DNA from: Rhodocyclales bacterium RIFCSPLOWO2_02_FULL_63_24
GTDB lineage: Bacteria > Pseudomonadota > Gammaproteobacteria > Burkholderiales > Rhodocyclaceae
Assembly: GCA_001828935.1 (NCBI GenBank)
Contig: MHZX01000140.1
Coordinates: 8,420-49,650, forward strand
Reading direction: 5' to 3'
Length of the DNA stretch: 41,231 nt
Shown: one piece after another, positions 16,199 to 25,405 of the stretch
How the letters are laid out: every line of letters begins with the position of its first letter
Numbering within the stretch: the stretch's first letter is position 1
Notes under the pieces: model-generated
What the model was told of the DNA's origin: nothing
Seen by the model: only the letters and a program-made list of their open reading frames with translations
Database searches by the model: none
Translations under genes and position numbers: made by a program

Positions 16199-17119
16199 TT
16201 ATCGCACCCCAGGGCATTCCGTCATCGGCGCCGGACCGCGGGGTACGCGACGCAGTTGCCAGTTCGCCAGCGCCCAGGCCCAGAGCTCGGCGACGCCGGC
16301 GCGGGAAAGTTCCGCAGGGGGATGCTGGCCGAGAAACTCCAGGGCCGCGCACAGTGCCGGGCCGGGCCGTGAGCCATCGACGGGCGCCGCGCGCGTCTGC
16401 TTGGAAAGTTTTTCGCCTGCCGCATCGACCACCACCGGCAGGTGCGCATACGCCGGGGTCGGCACGCCCAGGCACTGCTGCAGAAATATCTGGCGCGCGG
16501 TCGAGGCCAGCAGATCGGCGCCGCGCACGACATCGGTGATGGCGGCCTCGGCGTCATCGACCACCACCGCCAATTGATAGGCAAACAGGCCATCGGCGCG
16601 CAACAGCACGAAGTCTCCCGCGGCAACAGCCAGATCGCTCGCGATGCGGCCCTGGATCGCGTCATCGAAGGCGACGCGGGCATCGCCCACGCGCAGGCGC
16701 CAGGCGCGCGCCGCGCGTCCCGCCGGCAACCCCTGGCGACAGGTGCCCGGATAGACCACCGCACCATCGGCGGCGAAAGCCGAATCCGCCAGATCCCGGC
16801 GCGTGCAGGCGCAGGGAAATACCCGGCCGGCGGCCTTCAGCCGCTCCAGCGCATCCGCATAGGCCGCGGTCCGGCGGCTCTGCCAGACCAGCGCGCCATC
16901 CCAGGCAAAACCGCAGTTTTCCAGCACGCGCAGGATTTCGCTGGCGGCGGCCAGCGAGCAGCGCGGCGTGTCGACATCGTCCATGCGCAGGTGCCATTCG
17001 CCGCCCCTCGTCCTCGCCTCAAGGAACGAGCCGACGGCCGCCACCAGCGAACCGAAATGCAAGGGTCCGGTAGGCGACGGCGCGAAGCGGCCACGATAAG
17101 AAAATCCGGGAGTCGTCAT
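16199..17119 (-). CDS. gluQ: Glutamyl-Q tRNA(Asp) synthetase
   Basis: This 306-residue truncated GluRS paralogue lacks the anticodon-binding domain. It attaches glutamate to queuosine in the anticodon of tRNA-Asp. Evidence includes RFAPSPTGPLHFGSLVAA with the HIGH-like HFGS (21-24), a zinc site suggested by FPCACTRRDL and YPGTCRQG, and a KMSKS-like GEKLSKQT. Length and domain content fit YadB/GluQ and not full GluRS (about 460-500 residues). The start at 17119 gives MTTPGFSYRGRFAPSP. QueE of the same modification pathway is encoded one gene away on the other strand. Confidence 0.94.
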   Translation of the reverse strand: MTTPGFSYRGRFAPSPTGPLHFGSLVAAVGSFLEARTRGGEWHLRMDDVDTPRCSLAAASEILRVLENCGFAWDGALVWQSRRTAAYADALERLKAAGRVFPCACTRRDLADSAFAADGAVVYPGTCRQGLPAGRAARAWRLRVGDARVAFDDAIQGRIASDLAVAAGDFVLLRADGLFAYQLAVVVDDAEAAITDVVRGADLLASTARQIFLQQCLGVPTPAYAHLPVVVDAAGEKLSKQTRAAPVDGSRPGPALCAALEFLGQHPPAELSRAGVAELWAWALANWQLRRVPRGPAPMTECPGVR

Positions 17120-17187
17120 CGGGCGGAGTGATAGCACGTCGCGCGGCAAAACGGTAGCATCCGGTTCAAATCATAGGAGAGCTGATC

Positions 17188-17556
17188 ATGTCCACGCTGG
17201 AACTCAACACCGACAATTTTCAACAGACCATCAACAATAACGCCACCGTCATCGTGGATTTCTGGGCGCCCTGGTGCGCCCCCTGTCGCGCCTTTGCGCC
17301 AACCTTCGAGGCCGCTTCGGAAAAGCGCGCCGACGTCATCTTCGCCAAGGTGAATACCGAGGAGCAGCAGGACATCGCCGCCGCCTTCAACATACGTTCG
17401 ATACCGACCCTGATGGTGTTTCGCGACCAGATCATCATTTATTCCGAAGCCGGCTCACTGCCCGCCAGCGCCTTCGAAAAGCTGATCGAGCAGGCCATGG
17501 CGCTCGACATGGATACGGTGCGCGCGGAAATCGCGGGGCAGACCGGGGCCGGTTAG
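17188..17556 (+). CDS. Thioredoxin-like protein
   Basis: This 122-residue cytosolic thioredoxin has the active site WAPWCAPCRAF (C30, C33; CAPC in place of the canonical CGPC) and the cis-proline loop RSIPTLMVF. The CAPC active site marks it as a side-branch thioredoxin and not the main TrxA. The last 15 or so residues extend beyond the usual 108-residue fold. AGGAGA lies 7 nt before ATG 17188. It is divergent from gluQ with 68 nt between. Confidence 0.9.
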   Translation: MSTLELNTDNFQQTINNNATVIVDFWAPWCAPCRAFAPTFEAASEKRADVIFAKVNTEEQQDIAAAFNIRSIPTLMVFRDQIIIYSEAGSLPASAFEKLIEQAMALDMDTVRAEIAGQTGAG

Positions 17557-17604
17557 ACGGTCCGGATACGGAGTTATGATGGACCACGCGACAGACGACA
17601 GGCC

Positions 17605-18597
17605 ATGAATTCCATTTTCTCCCCGAACCTGAGCAGCGACGCGGAAGTCCGTCGTGTCGAAATGCTGTTCGATAGCCTGCCGTCGAGCATCGTGGTCGCG
17701 CTGATCAGCATCTTTCTCTGCTTTCTGGTGTTGTTCGACGCCGTCGCCTTGCAGATCCTGAAGGCATGGGCGGCCTATATGCTCTCGGTGTCGGCCCTGC
17801 GCGTATGGCTCTGGTACATGTTCGGCAATGCCGATCACGTCAGAAACAGCATCTCGCGCTGGGAATGGGCATTTGCCGCCGGGGCCTTTCTCACCAGCCT
17901 CGGCTGGGGCGCCTTGTTCGGCCCGCTGTATCCTTCGGCCGCGCACGCCGATGCACAAATGTTCATCGGGCTGATGGTGGTCATCACGGCCTTCACCGGC
18001 TCGGTCTTCCTCGCCTTGAGCAACGTCACGTTCTGGCTTTTCATCATTCCCACCCTGGGACCCGCCGTCCTGCACTACGCGTCCACACTCGGGCGTCAGG
18101 CGCAATGGCCGATCACCGCCGCCGCCTGTTGCATCGCCGTATTCATCATCGTGCAGCGCACGCTCTACCGGTCCACCACCGCCAACGTCAAGCGCAGCAC
18201 GGAGGCCGAATCCGTGCTGGCCGAGCAGCAGGCAATTTTCGAATCGTCGCCGATGGGCATTGCCGTGGTCCACGACAATCGGATCCTCAAGTGCAACCAG
18301 CGGCTCGGCGAACTTCTCGGCTGCCGCCTGCAGGATCTCGCGAGCGCGGCTTTCGATGCCCATTTTGTCAGTGCCGCGGAGGCCGAGCAGTTTTGCGCCG
18401 ACAGCATCGCCGCATTCGACCGCGGGCATCCGGCGCAAGGCATGTATCGCCTGCGGCGGGCAGACGGTACCCAGTTCTGGGCCGAACTCTCGGGGCGCAA
18501 GATGAAGGGCGGGACTACCCATAGCGTCTGGATGATCGCCGACGTCACCTTGCGCGTAGCCGGCGAGCGGCGGGCGCATCCACGCGACCAGGCCTGA
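17605..18597 (+). CDS. Membrane protein with a C-terminal PAS domain and no output domain
   Basis: This 330-residue protein has about five or six hydrophobic segments in residues 25-190 (for example SSIVVALISIFLCFLVLFDA, MFIGLMVVITAFTGSVFLAL and FWLFIIPTLGPAVL), then a short helix (TEAESVLAEQQAIFESSPMG) leading to one PAS domain (IAVVHDNRILKCNQRLGELLGCRLQDL to VWMIADVTLRVAGE). In related architectures a GGDEF, EAL or kinase domain follows. Here the frame stops 15 or so residues after the PAS fold and no such domain is encoded downstream. It could be a sensor that acts through a partner, or the remnant of a larger signalling protein. Confidence 0.75.
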   Translation: MNSIFSPNLSSDAEVRRVEMLFDSLPSSIVVALISIFLCFLVLFDAVALQILKAWAAYMLSVSALRVWLWYMFGNADHVRNSISRWEWAFAAGAFLTSLGWGALFGPLYPSAAHADAQMFIGLMVVITAFTGSVFLALSNVTFWLFIIPTLGPAVLHYASTLGRQAQWPITAAACCIAVFIIVQRTLYRSTTANVKRSTEAESVLAEQQAIFESSPMGIAVVHDNRILKCNQRLGELLGCRLQDLASAAFDAHFVSAAEAEQFCADSIAAFDRGHPAQGMYRLRRADGTQFWAELSGRKMKGGTTHSVWMIADVTLRVAGERRAHPRDQA

Positions 18598-18623
18598 TCC
18601 GGCGCCTTGCTCTGCACTTCCTT

Positions 18624-18656
18624 CGGTCGTCGCCGGCGCCGACTCTCGACCGTTTT
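18624..18656 (+). terminator. Possible intrinsic terminator after the PAS gene
   Basis: CGGTCG (18624-18629) pairs with CGACCG (18647-18652), enclosing a GC-rich partly self-complementary loop, and is followed by TTTT (18653-18656). The T-tract is short. It lies in the 61-bp gap between two convergent genes. Confidence 0.4.
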
Positions 18657-18658
18657 AC

Positions 18659-19744
18659 TTAGACGTTGAACAGGAAGTTCAGCACGTCGCCATCCTTGAC
18701 GACGTACTCCTTGCCTTCGGCGCGCATCTTGCCGGCTTCCTTGGCGCCGGCTTCGCCCTTGTAGGCAATGAAGTCGTCGAAGGCGATGGTCTGGGCGCGG
18801 ATGAAGCCCTTCTCGAAATCGGTATGGATCACGCCGGCGGCCTTGGGCGCCGTATCGCCGACATGGATGGTCCAGGCCCGCACTTCCTTGACGCCGGCGG
18901 TGAAGTAGGTCTGCAACCCGAGCAGTTTGTAGGCGGCGCGGATCAGTCGGTTCAGGCCAGGTTCTTCGAGACCCATGTCGGCGAGGAACATCTGCTTCTC
19001 GTCGTCCTCCAGATCGGCGATCTCGGCTTCGATGGCGGCGCAGACCGCCACCACTTCGGCCTTCTCGGCCTTGGCGTGAGCCTGTACGGCGTCGAGATAG
19101 GGATTGTTGTCGAAGCCGCCTTCCTTGACGTTGGCGACATACAACACCGGCTTGGCGGTGATCAGGCAGAAGGGCTTGAGGCTGGCCCATTCCTCCTTCG
19201 ACAGGTCGAGCGCCCGCACCGGCTTGGCCTGGTCCAGTTGGGCGATGCATTTTTCGAGCACCGCGCAGAGTATCTTGGCGTCCTTGTCGCCCGCACTGGC
19301 GGGTTTCTTGTAACGGTTCAGGGCCTTTTCGGCCGTGGTCATGTCGGCCAGCGCGAGTTCGGTATCGATCACCTCGATGTCATGCAGCGGATCGATCTTG
19401 CCCGCCACGTGCACCACGTTGTCGTCGCTGAAACAGCGCACCACATGCACCACGGCGTCAGTTTCGCGGATGTTGGCAAGAAACTGGTTGCCCAGGCCCT
19501 CGCCCTTGCTGGCACCGGCCACCAGGCCGGCAATATCGACGAATTCGACGATGGCGTGCTGGATGCGCTGAGGCTTGACGATGGCGGACAAGGCTTCCAG
19601 CCGCGGGTCGGGTACTTCGACGATGCCGACATTCGGCTCGATGGTGCAGAAGGGGTAGTTCTCCGCCGCAATGCCCGACTTGGTCAACGCATTGAACAGG
19701 GTGGATTTGCCGACGTTGGGCAGTCCGACGATGCCGCATTTCAT
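18659..19744 (-). CDS. ychF: Ribosome-associated GTPase/ATPase YchF (OLA1 family)
   Basis: This 361-residue P-loop protein of the TRAFAC class has a G1 motif GLPNVGKST (7-15), the switch region [32 protein letters not shown] (G3), and a degenerate G4 (VANVKE) in place of NKxD, as expected for this ATP-preferring family. The C-terminal TGS domain is complete ([30 protein letters not shown]). Its ATG overlaps the pth stop by 4 nt. It ends the minus-strand operon that begins with the TPR protein at 25311. Confidence 0.97.
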   Translation of the reverse strand: MKCGIVGLPNVGKSTLFNALTKSGIAAENYPFCTIEPNVGIVEVPDPRLEALSAIVKPQRIQHAIVEFVDIAGLVAGASKGEGLGNQFLANIRETDAVVHVVRCFSDDNVVHVAGKIDPLHDIEVIDTELALADMTTAEKALNRYKKPASAGDKDAKILCAVLEKCIAQLDQAKPVRALDLSKEEWASLKPFCLITAKPVLYVANVKEGGFDNNPYLDAVQAHAKAEKAEVVAVCAAIEAEIADLEDDEKQMFLADMGLEEPGLNRLIRAAYKLLGLQTYFTAGVKEVRAWTIHVGDTAPKAAGVIHTDFEKGFIRAQTIAFDDFIAYKGEAGAKEAGKMRAEGKEYVVKDGDVLNFLFNV

Positions 19745-20376
19745 GGTTTTTCTTTCTTCAAAGCTTCTGTTCCGGCAGGCGCCGGTTTGGAATTGATGCG
19801 CTGCGTGGCGGCGTTGAAATCTCCCTTGGCGAGGACCGGCCAGGCCAACAGCGCGCGATCCAGGGCCGCATCAATCTCGCTTCGCTCGTCCTTGCGCGGC
19901 GGCTTCAGCACGTAATCGACCACCTCGTTCCGATCGCCAGGATGGCCGATGCCGATGCGCAGACGCCAGTAATCCTGCGTGCCCAGATGTGCGGTGATGT
20001 CCTTGAGGCCGTTGTGTCCGCCCAGGCCGCCGCCGAACTTGAGCCGCATCTGGCCCGGCGGCAGATCCAGTTCGTCGTGCATCACCAGCATTTCGGCCGG
20101 CTCGATGCGATAGAACTGCATCAGCGCACGCACCGACTGGCCGCTGCGGTTCATGAAGGTCTGCGGCAACAGGAGCCACAGGCTGCCGGCGCGCGCAGCG
20201 CCATCCCCGGCAGGCAAAGCCCCGGCCAGGCCGTGAAAACGCGACTCGCGATGAAGGCTCGCGCCGAGTTCCGTCGCCAGACGCTCACAAAGCCAAAACC
20301 CGGCGTTGTGCCGGGTTTCAGCGTATTCGGCCCCGGGGTTGCCGAGGCCGACGATCAGACGCAACGATGCCTGCAA
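19741..20376 (-). CDS. pth: Peptidyl-tRNA hydrolase
   Basis: This 211-residue enzyme recycles peptidyl-tRNAs released from stalled ribosomes. [21 protein letters not shown] carries the catalytic His23, and [37 protein letters not shown] and [12 protein letters not shown] are the substrate-binding motifs. The C-terminal tail is slightly extended and basic ([14 protein letters not shown]). Its start follows the rplY stop by 3 nt and its stop overlaps the ychF start, so the three are one translational unit. Confidence 0.97.
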   Translation of the reverse strand: MQASLRLIVGLGNPGAEYAETRHNAGFWLCERLATELGASLHRESRFHGLAGALPAGDGAARAGSLWLLLPQTFMNRSGQSVRALMQFYRIEPAEMLVMHDELDLPPGQMRLKFGGGLGGHNGLKDITAHLGTQDYWRLRIGIGHPGDRNEVVDYVLKPPRKDERSEIDAALDRALLAWPVLAKGDFNAATQRINSKPAPAGTEALKKEKP

Positions 20377-20379
20377 GAA

Positions 20380-21039
20380 TTATCTCTTGTCGGTCTTCTC
20401 TGACTTCTTCGCCGGGGCCGGCGCGGCCGCCGGAGCGGCCTCAACCACCGGTGCCTCTTCTTCCTCGGCCTTGCCGCCGCGCACGATGACGGTCGCCACC
20501 ACCGGATCTTCGCCCTTGTGCAGCACGGCCTCGACGCCGGCGGGCAGCTTGATATGCGAAACATGCATCGAATGGCCGGCGACCATGTCCTTCAGGTCCA
20601 CTTCGATGAAGGCCGGCAGGTCCTTCGGCAGGCAACGCACATCGAGGTCGGACATCACGTGCTGCACCATGCCGCCGGAGAGCTTCACGCCCGGCGCAAT
20701 GTCGGCATTGACGAAATGCAGCGGCACCTTCTGGTGCAGCTTGTGCGTGGCGTCGATGCGCTGGAAATCGGCGTGCAGGATCACCGGCCGATAGGGGTGG
20801 CGCTGCACATCGCGCAGCAGGCACATTTCCTTCTTGCCTTCGAGATTGACGTTGAGCACGGAAGAATAGAAGGCCTCCTTGCGCAGCAGCTGGAACAGCT
20901 CGTTGTGGTCGATGTCGATCTGTTGCGGCGCGGCACCGCCGCCGTAGAGGATGCCGGGAACCCGGCCGGTGCGACGCAGGCGGCGGCTCGCTCCAGTGCC
21001 CTGTCCATCGCGCTTGTTTGCGTTGAATTCGAGTTGCAT
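20380..21039 (-). CDS. rplY: 50S ribosomal protein L25, long CTC-type form
   Basis: This 219-residue protein has the 5S rRNA-binding L25 domain at the N-terminus (LEFNANKRDGQGTGASRRLRRTGRVPGILYGG) and the additional TL5/CTC beta-domain after about residue 100. It ends in an Ala/Pro/Lys-rich tail (EAAPAAAPAPAKKSEKTDKR). The long form is usual outside the enterics. A Shine-Dalgarno (CTGGAGT) precedes ATG 21039. It lies between prs and pth, the standard order in Betaproteobacteria. Confidence 0.96.
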   Translation of the reverse strand: MQLEFNANKRDGQGTGASRRLRRTGRVPGILYGGGAAPQQIDIDHNELFQLLRKEAFYSSVLNVNLEGKKEMCLLRDVQRHPYRPVILHADFQRIDATHKLHQKVPLHFVNADIAPGVKLSGGMVQHVMSDLDVRCLPKDLPAFIEVDLKDMVAGHSMHVSHIKLPAGVEAVLHKGEDPVVATVIVRGGKAEEEEAPVVEAAPAAAPAPAKKSEKTDKR

Positions 21040-21101
21040 GATTTACTCCAGTAAGTGCTGCTTGAAATATCCCTCGCCCGCGACCAGGCCAGGGGGTGAA
21101 A

Positions 21102-22052
21102 TCAGTCCATGAAAAGCGAGGAGACCGAGGACTCGTTGCTGATGCGCAGCATGGTCTCGGCCATCAACTCGGCAATCGATATCTGGCGGATGCGGTTGCA
21201 GGCACGCGCTTCCTCGGACAGCGGAATGGTATCGGTGACCACCAGTTCGTCGAGCTCGGACTCCATGATCCGCGATACGGCGCTGCCTGACAGCACCGGA
21301 TGGGTACAGTAGGCCAACACGCGTTTGGCGCCGTGCTCCTTCAACGCCTGGGCCGCCTTGCACAGCGTGCCGGCGGTGTCCACCATGTCATCCATGATGA
21401 CGCAGGTGCGGCCATCGACTTCGCCGATGATGTTCATGACTTCCGATACGTTCGCCTTCGGCCGCCGCTTGTCGATGATCGCCAGGTCGGATTCCAGGCG
21501 CTTGGCCAGGGCGCGGGCGCGCACCACGCCGCCAACGTCGGGCGACACCACCAGCAAGTCCTCGTGCCGCTGCTTCCAGATGTCGCCGAGCAGGATCGGC
21601 GCGGCATACACGTTGTCGACCGGAATGTCGAAGAAGCCCTGGATCTGGTCGGCGTGCAAATCGACGGTCAGCACGCGCTGCACGCCGGCGGTTTGCAGCA
21701 TGTTGGCAACCACCTTGGCCGTGATCGCGACGCGCGCCGAGCGGGTCCGGCGGTCCTGGCGGGCATAGCCGAAATACGGGATGGCGGCGGTGATGCGCCC
21801 GGCGGAGGCCCGTTTCAGGGCATCCACCATGACCATCAATTCCATCAGGTTGTCGTTGGTCGGATAGCAGGTCGACTGCAGGACAAACACATCGTGGCCG
21901 CGCACATGCTCAAGAATTTCGCAGTTCACCTCGCCGTCGGAAAAACGGCCGACATTGGCGCGGCCGAGCGAGATGTGCAGGCGCTTGACGACATCGGCCG
22001 CCAACTTCGGGTTGGCGTTGCCGGTGAACACCATCAGGCTGTCGTAGGCCAT
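21102..22052 (-). CDS. prs: Ribose-phosphate pyrophosphokinase
   Basis: This 316-residue enzyme makes PRPP from ribose-5-phosphate and ATP. The start at 22052 gives [18 protein letters not shown], the expected N-terminus; upstream in-frame sequence runs into the tRNA gene and is not coding. Key motifs are [12 protein letters not shown] (ATP site), [17 protein letters not shown] (metal/R5P region) and the PRPP loop [17 protein letters not shown]. Length is normal. It lies 62 nt after the tRNA-Gln gene, so processing of the tRNA may generate the 5' end of its mRNA. Confidence 0.97.
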   Translation of the reverse strand: MAYDSLMVFTGNANPKLAADVVKRLHISLGRANVGRFSDGEVNCEILEHVRGHDVFVLQSTCYPTNDNLMELMVMVDALKRASAGRITAAIPYFGYARQDRRTRSARVAITAKVVANMLQTAGVQRVLTVDLHADQIQGFFDIPVDNVYAAPILLGDIWKQRHEDLLVVSPDVGGVVRARALAKRLESDLAIIDKRRPKANVSEVMNIIGEVDGRTCVIMDDMVDTAGTLCKAAQALKEHGAKRVLAYCTHPVLSGSAVSRIMESELDELVVTDTIPLSEEARACNRIRQISIAELMAETMLRISNESSVSSLFMD

Positions 22053-22114
22053 CTCGCTCTGCTCGAATGAAGCTGGCAGGAATCTCCCTGCCGGCGCGAT
22101 CACTGTGAATAGGT

Positions 22115-22191
22115 TGGCTGGGGAGGAAGGATTCGAACCTTCGCATGCTGGAATCAAAATCCAGTGCCTTAACCAACTTGGCGACTCCCCA
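22115..22191 (-). tRNA. tRNA-Gln (anticodon TTG)
   Basis: On the minus strand the 77-nt gene folds into a complete cloverleaf. The acceptor arm TGGGGAG pairs with CTCCCCA (plus-strand 22185-22191 and 22119-22125). The anticodon arm CTGGA-TTTTGAT-TCCAG has TTG at positions 34-36, and the T arm contains GGTTCGAATCC. The discriminator base is G and CCA is encoded (22115-22117). UUG reads CAA/CAG glutamine codons. The gene lies between ispE and prs on the same strand, a conserved betaproteobacterial arrangement. Confidence 0.97.
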
Positions 22192-22259
22192 ACATCGGCA
22201 CTCCGCCTTGGGGGCGGAGGTCGAAAGGACGCGCATTTTCGGGGTTTTCGCGCCCGCTG

Positions 22260-23096
22260 TCAAATCACAACGATCGGGTGCCGGTCCAGGCCGGCCGCGA
22301 CGATGCCGCGCATATCGGCCGGCAGGGCGGCCAGGGCTTGCCGCGCCGCCGACTCGCGGTCGAATTCGACGAAACAACAAGCGCCCGATCCGCTCATGCG
22401 CGCGTCGCCGTAGCCACGCAGCCAGTCGAGATGGCGCGCCACCTCGGGATAGAGCGCACAGGCCACGGCTTCCAGGTCGTTGCGGCCGAAACCCGGACGC
22501 CATTCGGCAGCGGCGATGGCCGGCGTGTCGCGGCGCAGTTGGGCGGAACGAAAGATTTCGAGGGTTGGCACGGCCACTGCGGGAACCAGCAGCAGATACC
22601 AGGCCGCCGGCAAACTGAGGTCGGTAAAGTGCTCGCCGATGCCTTCGGCAAAGGCAGTGCGGCCATGGATGAAGATCGGTACGTCGGCGCCCAGGCCCAG
22701 CCCTATCCGTTGCAAGCGGGAGGAATCGAGGCCGGTCCGCCACAGACGATTCAAAGCCATCAGCGTGGTCGCTGCGTCGGAACTGCCACCGCCCAGGCCG
22801 CCGCCCATCGGCAAGCGCTTGTCGACATGCAGCGCGACCCCGGCCGTGGCGCCGGTCGCTGCGCGCAACGCAGTAGCCGCACGGACCGTCAGATCGCTCT
22901 CGGGCGCTACGCCGGGCAGGGGCGTGGCAAGCAGGATGCGTCCGTCGCCGCGCGGTTCGCAACGTATCGTGTCGCTGAAATCCAGGAAACGGAACACGGT
23001 TTGCAGCAGGTGGTAGCCGTCGGCGCGGCGTCCGACGACATGCAGGAACAGGTTGATCTTGGCCGGGGCCGGCCAGTCGCGATCCCATTCGCTCAT
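22260..23096 (-). CDS. ispE: 4-diphosphocytidyl-2-C-methyl-D-erythritol kinase
   Basis: This 278-residue GHMP kinase phosphorylates CDP-methylerythritol in the MEP isoprenoid pathway. The N-terminal PAPAKINLFLHVVGRRADGYHLL, the GHMP phosphate-binding loop PMGGGLGGGSSDAATTL and the C-terminal MSGSGACCFVEFD are diagnostic. Its ATG overlaps the lolB TGA by 4 nt. The 68-nt space to the tRNA gene on the same strand has no clear terminator. Confidence 0.97.
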   Translation of the reverse strand: MSEWDRDWPAPAKINLFLHVVGRRADGYHLLQTVFRFLDFSDTIRCEPRGDGRILLATPLPGVAPESDLTVRAATALRAATGATAGVALHVDKRLPMGGGLGGGSSDAATTLMALNRLWRTGLDSSRLQRIGLGLGADVPIFIHGRTAFAEGIGEHFTDLSLPAAWYLLLVPAVAVPTLEIFRSAQLRRDTPAIAAAEWRPGFGRNDLEAVACALYPEVARHLDWLRGYGDARMSGSGACCFVEFDRESAARQALAALPADMRGIVAAGLDRHPIVVI

Positions 23097-23620
23097 TCCG
23101 GCGCATCCCAGTCATCGACGATGAGCTTGAACTCGACATCGGCACGGCGGGCTTCCATGACCCGCAAGAGTCGGTGCTGGCGGAACGCCGAGGTTTCGCT
23201 GATCAGCACCGTCCACCCCTCGACTTCCCCATCGCGAGCCGCTCTTGCACCGCGCAGCCAGTCCGCCATGGCTTCCAGCGGCAACGGCGCACCGAGCGCG
23301 CGCTGCACCAGTTGCGGCAGGGTGTCGGCGACGATGGTGGCCTGATTCGGCTGCATCAGCCGCGCACCCGACGCATCCCGGGTCAGTTCGGCCAGACCCT
23401 GCCCCAATGGCGACATGAGCAGTACGCTGTCATTTTGCGGAGCGTGTTCCCAGCGGAAACGCAGGTGATCGCGCTGCTCTCCCTGACGCAGCGAAATGCG
23501 CCCCTCGGCAGTGAAGCGCTGCAATGGCGGACCAAGATCCTGTGGCGCCCCGGATTGCTGCGGAAACTCGGCACAGGCCGCCAGCAACAGGGCCGCAAGT
23601 CCTGCCAGCCAAGCTCTCAA
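23093..23620 (-). CDS. lolB: Outer-membrane lipoprotein receptor LolB
   Basis: This 175-residue lipoprotein accepts lipoproteins from LolA and inserts them in the outer membrane. The signal ends in a lipobox LLLAAC (C16). The body shows the LolB pattern: FTAEGRISLRQGEQRDHLRFRWEHAPQNDSVLLMSPLGQGLAEL, then LGAPLPLEAMADWLRGA. Sequence conservation in LolB is low; identification also rests on the adjoining ispE and on length. ATGA overlaps link it to the genes on both sides. Confidence 0.9.
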   Translation of the reverse strand: MRAWLAGLAALLLAACAEFPQQSGAPQDLGPPLQRFTAEGRISLRQGEQRDHLRFRWEHAPQNDSVLLMSPLGQGLAELTRDASGARLMQPNQATIVADTLPQLVQRALGAPLPLEAMADWLRGARAARDGEVEGWTVLISETSAFRQHRLLRVMEARRADVEFKLIVDDWDAPE

Positions 23621-25311
23621 GGGACAAATCGCTTGATGGTCGCCGCCAGTGTTTCATTGGTCGGATAGGCCTTAGCCGCGTCGCGCCAAACGGACAATGC
23701 CTCGTTGGAACGGCCAAGAGACCACAACACTTCGCCGATGTGCGCGGCAATCTCGGGATCGGGCTTCTTGGCGAAGGCTTTCTGCAAGGCCCCCAGTGCC
23801 GCCGTGGCGTTGCCCTGACGGAACAGCAGCCAGCCCTTGCTATCGAGAATGAAAGGGTCATCCGGTGCCAGCGACAAGGCCTTGTCGATCAGTTGCGCTG
23901 CCTCGTCAAGGCGCAGGTTGCGGTCGGCCAGCGAGTAGCCGAGCGCGTTGTAGGCCGCCGCCGAATCCGGTTTGAGCACCATCAGGCGACGCATGTGACG
24001 TTCCAGCAGGTCCACATAACCCAGCTTCTCCGCCGCCAGCGCCGTTTCGTAAAGAATGTCCGGCTGATCGGGCTGCACTTCGAGCGCCTTGACCAGAAAG
24101 GCAAAGGCGTCGGCGTGGCGCCCCACGTCGCGCAGCAATTGGGCTTCCGCCACCACCAGGCGCGCGTCGCCCGGCGAATTCGCCCGTGCCGCCGCAAGCC
24201 GTTCGCGTGCCTCGTCGAGCTTGTTCTGACGCACCAGCAATTGGGCGCCGCGCACTTTCGCCGGCAGCAAATGTTCGCCGGCGGCGACCAGGTCGTACCA
24301 ACGCAAGGCTTCCTCGGGACGCCCGGCCTGGTCGGCTATCTGGCCCAGGTAGAAACGCGCCGGGTCGAGATCGCCGCGTCCGATTTCGATGAATCGCTTG
24401 AGCTGCTGCTCGGCGTCGACCGCATCGTTGATTTGCAGCGAGAGTATTCCCACCGCATAAATCATGTCCGGATTGTTGGGGTTCGCCGTCAGCAGGCGAC
24501 GAAATTCGGTACGCGAGGCTTCATAGTGCTTCTCGCTCACCAGGCCTCTGGCATAAGCCAGACGCACATCCTGGGCGTCTGGATTGGCGGCCAGCCAACT
24601 CTTCAGAAAATCCAGCTGCGCCGCCCCCTTGGGCAACAGTTCTGCCTTGAACAGAGCCCCCAGCTCCCAGTTCGAACGCAGTTCCAGCGCCCGGTCGATC
24701 TCGCTGCGCGCCCGGTCGGCATCCCCGGTGCCGACCGCCGCCTGGGCGCGCACAAAATGGGCTTCTGCAAGATCGGGGTAGGGCTCGGTCAGCTGGTCGA
24801 ACAGGCGCCGCACCGCGGCCTTGTCCGGATAGCGGGTGAAGGCGCGCACCATCCGGATCAGCGCGTCGCCGATCTGCGGGGCTTCGGCCGCCAGATCGCG
24901 GGCGAGGCTGCCGGCCAGTTCATCGATGCGCCCGCTGGCGAGCAGCAGCGTCGATACCATCTGTCGCGCCTGCGGCGAATCAGGCTCGAGGGTCAGCCAC
25001 AAGCGGGCGGCCTCCAGCGCGGAATCGTACTGACGCGCATGGAAGGCGATCTCCGCGGCCCGGCGCACAACCCGCGGATCGCGCGTGCTCATGGCCAGGT
25101 CGAGATAGGCACTGGCCGCAAGTCCGAACTGGCCTCGCTGCGCCGCAATTTCGGCAAGCAGGAATTGATACAGAATCTGTCCGGTCAGTTCCTGCTTCGG
25201 CAGTCGATCCTCTTCCTTCACCGGCGCCGCTGGCGCTGCGGGGGCCTGCGCCGAGACACACGCACTGGCCAGCATGAGGCAAAGCGCAAGGGCAGAGGAA
25301 AAATGGTTCAT
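23617..25311 (-). CDS. Secreted tetratricopeptide-repeat protein
   Basis: This 564-residue protein has a signal peptide (MNHFSSALALCLMLASACVSA, then QAPAAP) followed almost entirely by TPR-like helical repeats, such as LLAEIAAQRGQFGLAASAYLDLA, AEIAFHARQYDSALEAARLWL and the C-terminal LLFRQGNATAALGALQKAFAKKPDPEIAAHIGEVLWSLGRSNEAL. It has no catalytic motif. TPR proteins in this position upstream of lolB are frequent in Betaproteobacteria; a role in envelope assembly is plausible but unproven. ATG 25311 was chosen because it starts the signal peptide. The stop overlaps the lolB start. It is divergent from mutM, which starts 86 nt away. Confidence 0.85.
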   Translation of the reverse strand: MNHFSSALALCLMLASACVSAQAPAAPAAPVKEEDRLPKQELTGQILYQFLLAEIAAQRGQFGLAASAYLDLAMSTRDPRVVRRAAEIAFHARQYDSALEAARLWLTLEPDSPQARQMVSTLLLASGRIDELAGSLARDLAAEAPQIGDALIRMVRAFTRYPDKAAVRRLFDQLTEPYPDLAEAHFVRAQAAVGTGDADRARSEIDRALELRSNWELGALFKAELLPKGAAQLDFLKSWLAANPDAQDVRLAYARGLVSEKHYEASRTEFRRLLTANPNNPDMIYAVGILSLQINDAVDAEQQLKRFIEIGRGDLDPARFYLGQIADQAGRPEEALRWYDLVAAGEHLLPAKVRGAQLLVRQNKLDEARERLAAARANSPGDARLVVAEAQLLRDVGRHADAFAFLVKALEVQPDQPDILYETALAAEKLGYVDLLERHMRRLMVLKPDSAAAYNALGYSLADRNLRLDEAAQLIDKALSLAPDDPFILDSKGWLLFRQGNATAALGALQKAFAKKPDPEIAAHIGEVLWSLGRSNEALSVWRDAAKAYPTNETLAATIKRFVP

Positions 25312-25357
25312 CGACGTAGTACCTGGGCGAAACACGGCGGTCGCATACAATGCGGTG

Positions 25358-25405
25358 ATGTTAGCAGTTTCGCCAGAGGTTTCGTGCGAGTTCCGGCATG
25401 CCTGA
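25358..25405 (+). CDS. Possible 15-codon upstream reading frame overlapping mutM
   Basis: ATG 25358 opens a frame [15 protein letters not shown] ending at TGA 25403-25405, overlapping the mutM start (25398) by 8 nt. A -10-like TACAAT (25346-25351) ends six bases before the ATG, so the frame could be translated from a leaderless transcript and bring ribosomes to mutM, whose own Shine-Dalgarno is weak. There is no evidence that the peptide has a function. Confidence 0.25.
   Translation: MLAVSPEVSCEFRHA

Noticed and set aside
22053..22157. Longer N-terminus for Prs
   Set aside because: The in-frame extension runs into the tRNA-Gln gene, and the family N-terminus is met at 22052.
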